Positions 1 to 5,425 of a stretch of DNA of 7,721 nt are shown here, in pieces. The stretch spans positions 1 to 7,721 of the forward strand of contig JADQBV010000084.1 in NCBI GenBank assembly GCA_016278415.1, given 5' to 3'. The notes under the pieces are model-generated. The model was not told the DNA's origin, searched no databases, and saw only the letters and a program-made list of their open reading frames with translations. Every line of letters starts with the position of its first letter. Within the stretch, counting starts at the first letter, position 1. The position numbers and the translations under genes are program-made. Origin of the DNA: Halanaerobiales bacterium (GTDB lineage: Bacteria; Bacillota_F; Halanaerobiia; Halanaerobiales; DTU029).

Positions 1-2
1 CC

Positions 3-146
3 AGTAATTCGGAAGAGGTAGCTGCTTCTACTGAGGAACAAATGGCAGCTGCGGAGGACCTGGCTAATATGTCTAGTTTAATATTTGATCTTATTGAAGA
101 GCTATCTAAAGCAACAAAGCAGTTCTATGACAAAGGAATAGACTGA
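3..146 (+). CDS. Methyl-accepting chemotaxis protein, C-terminal end (partial)
   Basis: The window opens inside this gene; 47 residues and a TGA stop are visible. The run SNSEEVAASTEEQMAAAEDL followed by a helical, charged tail is the typical end of the cytoplasmic signalling domain of methyl-accepting chemotaxis proteins. There the long antiparallel coiled coil returns toward the membrane, and S/T-E-E-Q stretches form the methylation region modified by CheR and CheB. The family acts at the inner membrane and passes ligand signals to CheA/CheW to control flagellar motors. The sensor and hairpin tip lie outside the window, so ligand and topology are unknown. The last residues (KATKQFYDKGID) look like a normal, undamaged C-terminus. 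No convincing terminator follows. Confidence 0.85.
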   Translation, partial: SNSEEVAASTEEQMAAAEDLANMSSLIFDLIEELSKATKQFYDKGID

Positions 147-166
147 AAGGGGGCGATACACTGTAG

Positions 167-337
167 TTAAATTTTACAGAGAAAAGTATTTTACAAAATT
201 ATTTAAGCATAAACATCATTAAAGGAAAGGTATCTAAATCTGTATATAACACCTGGTTTACAAATCTTAAGCCTGTTAAATATGTAGATAATATCCCTGG
301 AGTACCCAATTTTCGTAAGATGAGAACAGATTGCTGA
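167..337 (+). pseudogene. Fragment resembling the DnaA N-terminal domain
   Basis: An open stretch with no start codon and no visible ribosome binding site reads ...NIIKGKVSKSVYNTWF..., then TNLKPVKYVDN, and stops at TGA 335-337. The spacing and residues K-V-S-K-x-x-(F/Y)-x-T-W-F-x-x-L-K-P-(I/V) match the start of domain I of the initiator DnaA, which binds helicase and regulators. After YVDN the similarity fades and the frame ends, so at most about 45 residues of homology remain. The AAA+ and DNA-binding domains are absent. It could derive from a dnaA copy or from one of the replication or helix-turn-helix proteins that borrow this domain. The assignment is by eye from a short motif and is moderate at best. 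Confidence 0.42.
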
Positions 338-457
338 GTTTAGCCTAGAAAGCCTCGTTTATGTTAATGTTCTGGACACCCAGCAAAGAAAGTGCTAAGA
401 AGGTTAATTGTGTACAGATTGAATGTTTTTATAATATTGCTTCAGACAAATTTAACG

Positions 458-535
458 GTCAGGTATTTTAATCCAGTAGGAGCCCATCCAGGCGGATTAA
501 TCGGTGGATCACCTAACGGTAGAGAAGGTAGTTAA
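458..535 (+). pseudogene. galE: Fragment of UDP-glucose 4-epimerase
   Basis: The frame reads VRYFNPVGAHPGGLIGG, then SPNGREGS and a TAA stop. RYFNPVGAHPSGxIGEDPNG is a hallmark of GalE, the NAD-dependent epimerase interconverting UDP-glucose and UDP-galactose; it lies in the substrate-binding half of this short-chain dehydrogenase-type protein. Only about 22 residues of a roughly 330-residue enzyme remain. The N-terminal Rossmann motif and the YxxxK catalytic pair are not found upstream, where the same frame looks unrelated. The E-D of the usual GEDPNG has drifted to G-S, and the expected continuation IPNNL is replaced by REGS and a stop. This is a dead remnant, not a gene. Confidence 0.62.
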
Positions 536-585
536 TATGCTGAGGTAGAGATAGCTAGTAGCTGCTTATACTTTATCAATTTTTA

Positions 586-614
586 TTGACCTGATAGTCA
601 AATAATGATATAAT
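586..614 (+). promoter_or_regulatory. Sigma-A promoter of the toxin-antitoxin operon
   Basis: TTGACC at 586-591 and a perfect TATAAT at 609-614 are separated by exactly 17 bases, a near-consensus housekeeping promoter. The predicted transcript would start near 621 and have a leader of about 25 bases carrying AAGGAGG (632-638), 7 bases before the antitoxin ATG. Strength and spacing make this one of the two best promoters in the window. Confidence 0.8.
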
Positions 615-623
615 TTGATTATT
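586..623. promoter_or_regulatory. Palindromic operator candidates over the toxin-antitoxin promoter
   Basis: Two inverted repeats overlap the promoter. TTGAC (586-590) pairs with GTCAA (597-601), so the -35 box is one arm of a palindrome. AATAAT (601-606) pairs with ATTATT (618-623), bracketing the -10 box. Phd/YefM antitoxins and their toxin complexes are known to repress their own operons by binding palindromes over the promoter, and these are natural candidates. Binding itself is inferred. The AT-rich second repeat could be chance. Confidence 0.45.
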
Positions 624-645
624 AAAAGTATAAGGAGGTTTTTCT

Positions 646-915
646 ATGGATAGGATTAGACCGTCTGCTGACTTAAGGAATAGATATAGTGAGATATCAA
701 AAGTTTGTCATGAAACTAGAGAACCTGTATATATAACAGTTAATGGTAGAGGAGATACGGTAATTCTTGGCTTAGCAGAGTATGAACAAATAAAGTCGGA
801 ACTAAAATTACTAAGAATGCTGGCTGAATCCGAGGAAGATTTAACGCAGGGGCGTGTGGCACCTATAAAAAATACTTTTGACGGAATTCGCCAGTCTCTT
901 TCCCTAAGGAAGTAA
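646..915 (+). CDS. Type II toxin-antitoxin system antitoxin, Phd/YefM family
   Basis: The 89-residue product fits the family size of about 75-95. Residues 1-55 (IRPSADLRNRYSEI, then EPVYITVNGRG and VILGLAEYE) match the Phd/YefM fold: a short DNA-binding N-terminal half whose (I/V)RPSxDLRN opening, 'EPVxITxNGRG' strand pair and 'xxxxYE' end are characteristic. Residues 56-89 form a charged, probably flexible tail that in this family wraps the toxin and neutralises it. The protein should bind the toxin encoded next and repress the shared promoter. The ATG is well supported by AAGGAGG 7 bases upstream. The stop is 3 bases before the toxin start, so the two are translationally coupled. All expected features are present, so it appears intact. 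Confidence 0.9.
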   Translation: MDRIRPSADLRNRYSEISKVCHETREPVYITVNGRGDTVILGLAEYEQIKSELKLLRMLAESEEDLTQGRVAPIKNTFDGIRQSLSLRK

Positions 916-918
916 GCT

Positions 919-1230
919 ATGAAATATGAAATTATAAGGACAGATAAAGCAAATGATCAACTATACGATATTATTAATTATATTGCAGATGATTCTGGTA
1001 GTGTAGATATTGCATTGAATTATTTAAACAAGATAGAAGATGCTGTAATGAAACTAGAAGATTATCCATATCGAGGAAGTTATCCCAGGTATAGTATTTT
1101 GAAAAGGCAGGGATATCGTGTATTGATTATTGAAAGACATTTGATTTTTTATAAGGTGAAAGAGTCTGAGAAAATAGTAGTTATACATGCAATTGTTGAT
1201 GCAATGCAGGAATATATGAATCTTATTTAA
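919..1230 (+). CDS. Type II toxin-antitoxin system toxin, RelE/ParE family
   Basis: The 103-residue product has the family length and layout: an N-terminal strand (MKYEIIRTDKA), helices carrying the ANDQLYDIINYIA and ALNYLNKIEDAVMKLEDYP segments, then a sheet with GYRVLIIERHLIFYKV and VVIHAIVDA. The pattern 'YPYRGSYPR...GYRVLII..HLIFYKV' is typical of RelE/ParE toxins. Family members either cut mRNA on the ribosome (RelE) or poison DNA gyrase (ParE); which applies cannot be decided from sequence alone. Arg52, Arg63, Arg67 and Arg73 give the basic surface common in the family. AAGGA (906-910) inside the end of the antitoxin gene is its ribosome binding site, with a spacing of 8. The reading frame is intact and a terminator follows directly, closing a two-gene operon. 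Confidence 0.88.
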   Translation: MKYEIIRTDKANDQLYDIINYIADDSGSVDIALNYLNKIEDAVMKLEDYPYRGSYPRYSILKRQGYRVLIIERHLIFYKVKESEKIVVIHAIVDAMQEYMNLI

Positions 1231-1235
1231 ATATC

Positions 1236-1271
1236 CTATTCCATTATTTAATTTTATGGGATAGTTTTTTT
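1236..1271 (+). terminator. Rho-independent terminator of the toxin-antitoxin operon
   Basis: CTATTCCAT (1236-1244) pairs with ATGGGATAG (1256-1264), a 9-base-pair stem with one G-T wobble and an 11-base loop, followed directly by seven T (1265-1271). It begins 6 bases after the toxin stop codon. Confidence 0.78.
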
Positions 1272-1807
1272 ATAGGTGTGTGTCAAAAGCTATAAATCCA
1301 GGATTTGATGATATTGCTGATTTTATATTTGGTGATATAGATATAGAAGTGAGTGGTATTGATATAAAGGGTAATGAAATCTATTCTGCAGCTAATGGTA
1401 TTGCAGTCGTTGACCCTTCATTTCAAGCAACTATTATAGATATTACAGGTAACAATATATCGGATTCTATAGATGTTATTACGCAAAATTTTCTCAGTTA
1501 TAGAAACACTATTATTCTTAACAAAGGTGAAATATCTAAAAAAAGAATATCTAGAAGTAATGCTGTTAATATCAGAAACAGAGAAAATTCGCTGATAGAG
1601 GCATATATTAGGAATAATATTATGGATGAAGCTGAGTTTGGTATATTTTTAGAGACTTCTTCTTTTATTGGACCTGAAATAAATAGAATAACTGGAATTG
1701 ATGCAGTGGTTGAAGATAATCAATTTGGAGATGATATTAATATTGAGCTAGTTGGAAGAGGCCGCAAATCGGGTTCTTTTTTTTTTAGGAAGGGAATTAC
1801 TTGGTGA
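1265..1807 (+). pseudogene. Right-handed beta-helix repeat protein, probable broken remnant
   Basis: The frame opens directly in the T-tract of the preceding terminator. Its only early start is a GTG at 1280 with no ribosome binding site, so it is probably the tail of a lost larger gene; from 1280 it gives 175 residues. Pectate-lyase-like beta-helix coils can be seen by their N-x-(I/F) turns: IDIKGNEIYSAANGIAV (27-43), TIIDITGNNISDSIDV (51-66), AYIRNNIMDEAEFGIFL (108-124) and VVEDNQFGDDINIEL (143-157). Such repeats build surface or secreted proteins, often carbohydrate-active, but no catalytic residues or signal peptide are visible, so no function can be assigned. The last codons run through ten consecutive T (1777-1786), a likely slippage site, and the final residues after it (RKGITW) do not look like beta-helix. 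There is no own promoter. Confidence 0.6.
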
Positions 1808-1824
1808 TAGGGTTTTTAAACTAA

Positions 1825-1895
1825 TTATATTCGATTATAAAGCAGATTACATTTAGCCAGAAAAAGAGGAAACTGACCATTCTTGTCGAATATAA
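1825..1895. repeat. Ten-base inverted repeat upstream of the L,D-transpeptidase
   Basis: TTATATTCGA (1825-1834) is the exact reverse complement of TCGAATATAA (1886-1895), with 51 bases between. The right arm overlaps TGTCGAA (1884-1890), which matches the core of the Spo0A binding box. The region is otherwise non-coding. The repeat could be an operator pair, an insertion scar or chance. Confidence 0.4.
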
Positions 1896-1940
1896 ATAAT
1901 ATAAAAAATACTTACTCTCTAAGGGTTTAGGGACTAATTG

Positions 1941-1946
1941 TATAAT
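1941..1946 (+). promoter_or_regulatory. Probable -10 element of the wall-enzyme operon
   Basis: A perfect TATAAT lies 50-60 bases before the transpeptidase start and is preceded directly by TG. No good -35 box is found 16-18 bases upstream (the bases there read TCTAAG), so the promoter is weak, activator-dependent or misplaced. It is the best candidate between 1811 and 1996. Confidence 0.4.
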
Positions 1947-1996
1947 AGATATAAAAAGTTTTACGAATATCATCTAGAGCTTTCTAAGGGGAGTGT

Positions 1997-3625
1997 TTGA
2001 ATTTGAAGAGAACAATTTTCACCATAGTAATTATGTTTATAGTATTTTCTGTTCCATTAATCGTAGAGGCAGATACTCTAATTTCACAAGAAGATTTGAG
2101 AAATGAATTACTCTTAATTACTGCCTATGATAGTTATTTACCTGTTGGAGAGAAACTGAACTTTGAAAATGAACTATTCCCTTTTTATGAGCAGCAGGGT
2201 TTTAATCCAGTATGGATTGAAGGTAATAGTTTAACAGGACAGGCCGAAGACTTGATAGAAGTCATTGCTTCTGTTTCTACTGAAGGTTTTAATCCAGATG
2301 ATTTCCATTTAAATATTATCCAAACCTTAATAAATGAAGAAAGTATGGATGATAACCTTACTTCTCTAGAGATTATACTAAGTGATGCTTTTTTTACTAC
2401 AGCGAGCTATTTCTTATCTGGTAAAGTTAATCCTGAAACCATTGAGGTAGACTGGGTAAGTAGAAAAAAGGATATAAACTTAAGTAAATTCCTGCAGGAG
2501 TCTCTGGCAAGTGATACTGTTGATGAAAATTTGAGGAGTCTTCTTCCAAATTCTGTAGAGTATCAGCAAATGAAGGAAGCCTTGGCCTTTTATCGCGGCA
2601 TTAAAAAAGATGGGGGTTGGGCTGTTATACCAGAGGGTCCTACTTTAAAACGGGGTATGTCTAGTAATAGAGTAGCAATGTTAAGAAAACGTCTGGAAGC
2701 TGTTGATAGTATAGAAACTACTAGTGATGAGGCTACAAGTGGGGATTACTTTGATGAGTCTCTAGATAGAGCTGTACGTGGGTACCAGGATAGGCATGGG
2801 CTTGAAGCTGACGGAGTTGTTGGGCCAAATACATTAAGAACCCTTAATGTGACCATTGAGCAGCGGATAAAGCAGTTGGAGTTGAATATGGAACGATGGC
2901 GGTGGTTACCTCAGAGCCTGGGAGCGGAATATGTCTTAGTTAATATAGCAAACTTTAGATTAAGGGTAATCAAAGATATGAAGACGGTTCTAGAGATGAA
3001 GGCAATTGTAGGACGGAATGACCGAAGAACACCAGTATTTAGTGATAGGATATCTTATATCGTTATAAATCCCTATTGGTATATGCCTAAATCTATCGCA
3101 GTACAGGATAAGCTGCCTCTAATTAAAAAGGATGATAATTACTTTACAGAGAATAATTTTAAGGTTTTTGAAATGGTAAATAAACAATTGAAAGAGATAC
3201 CATATCAGGCTATAGATTGGAGTAAAATTACAGCTAAAAACTTCAAGTATATCTTACGTCAGGAGCCAGGTCCTAATAATGCTCTGGGTTCAGCTAAATT
3301 CATGTTTCCCAATAAATTTAATGTCTACTTACATGATACACCAGGACGTGAACTCTTTGCTAAAACAAATAGAGATTTTAGTTCTGGATGTATTAGGTTG
3401 GAACAGCCAATTGATTTGGCTGTATATCTATTAGGAAATAAACCTGAGTGGACACGAGAAAAAATAAATTCTTTCATTGGCGGGGAGAACGAGAAGACAG
3501 TGTATCTAAGTACTCCTATACCTGTTTATTTACTATATTGGACAGCCTGGGTTGAAGAGGGAAATATTATTTTTAGACCAGATATTTATAGTCGAGATAA
3601 AACACTTGAAGGGGTATTTTATTAA
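1997..3625 (+). CDS. Exported L,D-transpeptidase (YcbB/LdtD type)
   Basis: This enzyme makes 3-3 (meso-diaminopimelate to meso-diaminopimelate) cross-links in peptidoglycan outside the cytoplasmic membrane. The 542 residues read in order: a signal peptide or N-terminal anchor (about 1-26, basic KR then TIFTIVIMFIVFSVPLIV and VEA-DT); a helical scaffold domain (about 55-205, with FYEQQGFNPVWIE); a peptidoglycan-binding domain (about 215-285, with LKRGMSSNRVAMLRKRL, DGVVGPNTL); and a YkuD catalytic domain (about 310-480). Catalytic His446 (HDTP) and Cys465 in SSGCIR are present, with the Ser form of the motif typical of YcbB rather than HGC. Length and order match YcbB-like enzymes, so it seems functional. 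The start is TTG either way: TTG 1997 is only 3 bases from the GGAG at 1990-1993, while TTG 2003 (residue 3) is 9 bases away and may be the true start. The M15 peptidase follows after 29 bases, probably co-transcribed. Confidence 0.88.
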   Translation: MNLKRTIFTIVIMFIVFSVPLIVEADTLISQEDLRNELLLITAYDSYLPVGEKLNFENELFPFYEQQGFNPVWIEGNSLTGQAEDLIEVIASVSTEGFNPDDFHLNIIQTLINEESMDDNLTSLEIILSDAFFTTASYFLSGKVNPETIEVDWVSRKKDINLSKFLQESLASDTVDENLRSLLPNSVEYQQMKEALAFYRGIKKDGGWAVIPEGPTLKRGMSSNRVAMLRKRLEAVDSIETTSDEATSGDYFDESLDRAVRGYQDRHGLEADGVVGPNTLRTLNVTIEQRIKQLELNMERWRWLPQSLGAEYVLVNIANFRLRVIKDMKTVLEMKAIVGRNDRRTPVFSDRISYIVINPYWYMPKSIAVQDKLPLIKKDDNYFTENNFKVFEMVNKQLKEIPYQAIDWSKITAKNFKYILRQEPGPNNALGSAKFMFPNKFNVYLHDTPGRELFAKTNRDFSSGCIRLEQPIDLAVYLLGNKPEWTREKINSFIGGENEKTVYLSTPIPVYLLYWTAWVEEGNIIFRPDIYSRDKTLEGVFY

Positions 3626-3654
3626 AGAATATATTAGAGATAGCAGGTGAAAAA

Positions 3655-4617
3655 ATGAAAAGTGTTTCTTTAAAAGTAGTATCATTTATCCTTATAGTCT
3701 TACTACTTGTATTATCAAATTCAGTAGGTGCATTTAATGATGAGAGGAATAGCTTTTCTTTAGAATATAAGGGATATACAATTCCATATAAAGTATTTAG
3801 CATTTTTGTTCTACCAGGGGAAGAGGTAAATCTGTCAGTAGAAAGTCCTGGGTCTGAAGTAGTATATATATTTCAATCAAACAGTGGGCAAATTACAAAA
3901 AGTGGCTCAAGGGCCTGGTCATGGGAAGCACCAGATACTCCCGGACATTATCAAATACTTATAAATAGCCCAAACACCAGTAACGATGAAAGTATAACTC
4001 TAAATGTATTTGTACTGGTACCAAAAGAAAAGCAAAAGGGTGAGTATTTAAATGGATATAGAATAGGCAATTATTCTAAAATTCCCAGGAATATGTTACC
4101 CCGGTATAGTCTGCCAGAGGGTTTTATAGAGGTAAATAAAGAAAACAAGGATATATTTGTTAGTCCACATTTTCAATTAGGACAATTTCTCTGTAAACAA
4201 AAAAGTAATTATCCTAAATATATTGTTTTAAAAGAAAGTCTATTATTAAAACTGGAACTGTTATTAATAGAGGTTAATGATGCAGGATATAAGGCCAGTA
4301 CCTTTCATATACTAAGTGGCTATAGAACCCCTTATTATAATAAAGCGCTGGGTAACTCTGCATTTAGCCGTCATTTATGGGGTGATGCGGCAGATATCTT
4401 CATCGATGAGAATGGAGATGGTATGATGGATGATTTGAATAAAGATGGTAAAATAAATATAAATGATCTAAGAATAATTTATAGAATAATTGATACTGAA
4501 CTCTATGGTAGATTAAAATATATACCACTGATTGGTGGTATGGGTATGTATGAAAGAAATGAAGCCCGTGGGCCCTTTATACATATAGACGCCAGGGGTA
4601 CCAGGGCAAGATGGTAG
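3655..4617 (+). CDS. Exported M15-family peptidase with beta-sandwich domain and calcium-loop insertion
   Basis: The 320-residue product is probably a zinc peptidase that cuts peptidoglycan stem peptides or cross-links. An N-terminal signal peptide (1-26, hydrophobic VVSFILIVLLLVL, ending VGA) is followed by a beta-rich domain (about 33-125). The catalytic part (about 165-320) contains LSGYRTPYYN, then SRHLWGDAAD with zinc ligands His240 and Asp247, and near the end GPFIHIDARG with His310 and Asp312, which fit the M15A/MepK-like fold. Between the two zinc motifs, residues 251-271 read DENGDGMMDD then LNKDGKININD, with acidic residues at EF-hand positions 1, 3, 5, 9 and 12; I think related M15 proteins share this. 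AGGTGA lies 4 bases before the ATG. It follows the L,D-transpeptidase by 29 bases, so the two likely act together on the wall. The exact bond cut cannot be told. Confidence 0.82.
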   Translation: MKSVSLKVVSFILIVLLLVLSNSVGAFNDERNSFSLEYKGYTIPYKVFSIFVLPGEEVNLSVESPGSEVVYIFQSNSGQITKSGSRAWSWEAPDTPGHYQILINSPNTSNDESITLNVFVLVPKEKQKGEYLNGYRIGNYSKIPRNMLPRYSLPEGFIEVNKENKDIFVSPHFQLGQFLCKQKSNYPKYIVLKESLLLKLELLLIEVNDAGYKASTFHILSGYRTPYYNKALGNSAFSRHLWGDAADIFIDENGDGMMDDLNKDGKININDLRIIYRIIDTELYGRLKYIPLIGGMGMYERNEARGPFIHIDARGTRARW

Positions 4618-4734
4618 AATTAATAAAGAAGTGGGGGTTTTAGCCTTAAAGGATGACCTAAGATTCAGGCCCCTTAAGTTAGCTCTCGGATAAAAGTAGT
4701 GATTTGAGAAATATATAAAATAGTTATTAATATA
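4618..4734. other. Intergenic region after the peptidase gene, no gene seen
   Basis: There is no open frame of note and no tRNA. A slightly GC-richer patch at about 4630-4690 (GGGGG and GGCCCC blocks) can be folded only into short, interrupted stems. No known riboswitch pattern was recognised. No clear rho-independent terminator for the wall-enzyme operon was found here. Confidence 0.4.
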
Positions 4735-4774
4735 TATTATAATAGGGATAGCCCAGGCTATTCCTATTATGATA
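4735..4774. repeat. Forty-base near-perfect palindrome (hairpin)
   Basis: TATTATAATAGGGATAGCC (4735-4753) pairs with GGCTATTCCTATTATGATA (4756-4774): 19 base pairs, two of them G-T wobbles, with only CA between. No T-tract follows on either strand, so it is not a standard terminator, although it lies after the peptidase gene and could protect or end its transcript. A perfect TATAAT (4738-4743) lies inside the left arm. It resembles a REP or miniature mobile palindrome; only one copy is in the window. Confidence 0.7.
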
Positions 4775-4777
4775 ATA

Positions 4778-4802
4778 CAATTAGAAATTTACAATCTAAT
4801 TG
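4778..4802. repeat. Second hairpin before the transporter remnant
   Basis: CAATTAGA (4778-4785) pairs perfectly with TCTAATTG (4795-4802) around a 9-base loop. It starts 3 bases after the large palindrome and ends 34 bases before the transporter start codon. It could be an operator or leader structure for the once-functional transporter gene. Confidence 0.5.
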
Positions 4803-4836
4803 CTATAGATAGTTAGGACTGAAGGTGGAAGTAATA

Positions 4837-5150
4837 ATGAAAAAACTTTTTAACAGAAAAATAAATTTTACATTTACTGAAGTAGATGAAAACCTTAATA
4901 ATGATATTAAACTTTCCATTATAGAGGGTTCATTTGCTACTATCATGGGAACACTGATAGGGGGGCATTTTTAACCGGATTTGCCCTATTACTAGGAGCC
5001 AATAGTTTTATTATTGGTATTTTGGCATCTATTCCCTTGATGGCCAACCTGGTACAGATAATTGGCTCATATATAATTTTCCGACTTGTCTTGAAATATT
5101 GCATAAAAAAGGGTAGAGTATCAGGTGTAATGAGATTAATGGCAATTTAA
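4837..5150 (+). pseudogene. Major facilitator superfamily transporter, frameshifted N-terminal fragment
   Basis: A good start (ATG 4837 with GGTGGA at 4824-4829) opens a frame that stops at 4972-4974 after 45 codons. At the six-G run 4960-4965 the sense continues in another frame to TAA 5148-5150. Read with one extra G, the product is about 104 residues: a cytoplasmic tail, IIEGSFATIMGTLIGG, then AFLTGFALLLGANSFIIGI and LASIPLMANLVQIIGSYII. That matches the first two membrane helices of major facilitator transporters, where '(L/I)EG.F...M......F..LLGA....IG.L..IP..' is usual. The family is about 400 residues with 12 helices; the rest is absent, so it is dead even without the frameshift. After YIIFRL the sequence (KYCIKKGRV) drifts from the family. 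Substrate unknown. Confidence 0.7.
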
Positions 5151-5425
5151 GAGATATTTAAAAATTTCTTAAGGTTGTTAATGTAAAATTCGACAAATAC
5201 TACTAAGAATTTTATCAATAATATGTAATAATAGTAAAGAGTCAACTTTAAAAGGATTTCAGTTATTTTTGTAGAAAATATATATTAGCTAATTAAAAAA
5301 TGCTTTCTTTCAGTTTCTAAGTTGAACCTATAAGAAAACTTATAAATTTATTTTATAGGAATGCCAGAAGAGATGTAGCGATAGCTAAGGGTGAAGAGTA
5401 GAGGCAAAATAGGAGGTTAAACATT
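5151..5425. promoter_or_regulatory. Long leader region of the sugar dehydratase gene
   Basis: These 275 bases hold no supported gene. A candidate promoter is TCGACA (5190-5195) with TATCAA (5213-5218) at 17-base spacing, one and two mismatches from consensus. If used, the transcript would have a leader of about 200 bases. TTCGACA (5189-5195) also matches the Spo0A box core. Several AT-rich short inverted repeats such as CCTATAA (5327-5333) and TTATAGG (5353-5359) exist but have no T-tract. AGGAGG (5411-5416) is the ribosome binding site, 9 bases before the ATG. Confidence 0.35.

Larger units (their letters stand above)
147..580. other. Gene-free stretch with scraps of decayed genes
   Basis: About 430 bases between the chemotaxis gene end and the toxin-antitoxin promoter carry no intact gene on either strand. 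All frames are short and broken by stops. Two scraps can be recognised and are listed separately: a DnaA N-terminal-like piece and a GalE piece. Between them (about 338-457) I see no recognisable protein, RNA or repeat. The two scraps come from unrelated genes, which suggests repeated insertion and deletion here rather than decay of one gene in place. Confidence 0.6.

Noticed and set aside
1741..1790. Possible terminator at the ten-T run in the beta-helix frame
   Set aside because: The bases before the T run do not form a stem of useful length.
3573..3803. A 76-codon minus-strand frame spanning the junction of the two wall-enzyme genes
   Set aside because: It overlaps the end of one intact gene and the signal peptide of the next, with no start signals or recognisable domain.
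4630..4690. GC-richer patch that might be a structured RNA or riboswitch
   Set aside because: Only short interrupted stems can be drawn and no known riboswitch core was recognised; it follows rather than precedes an intact gene.
5370..5395. GATGTAGCGAT in the dehydratase leader, similar to the ops element (GGCGGTAGCGTG) used by RfaH-like antiterminators
   Set aside because: Only the GTAGCG core matches, no surrounding conserved leader structure is seen, and the gene is not in a long polysaccharide operon.
5321..5401. A short frame reading RNARRDVAIAKGEE, reminiscent of the C-terminus of Rpn/PD-(D/E)XK transposase-nucleases
   Set aside because: Only about 26 codons, low-complexity charged helix, no catalytic motif; too little to separate from chance.
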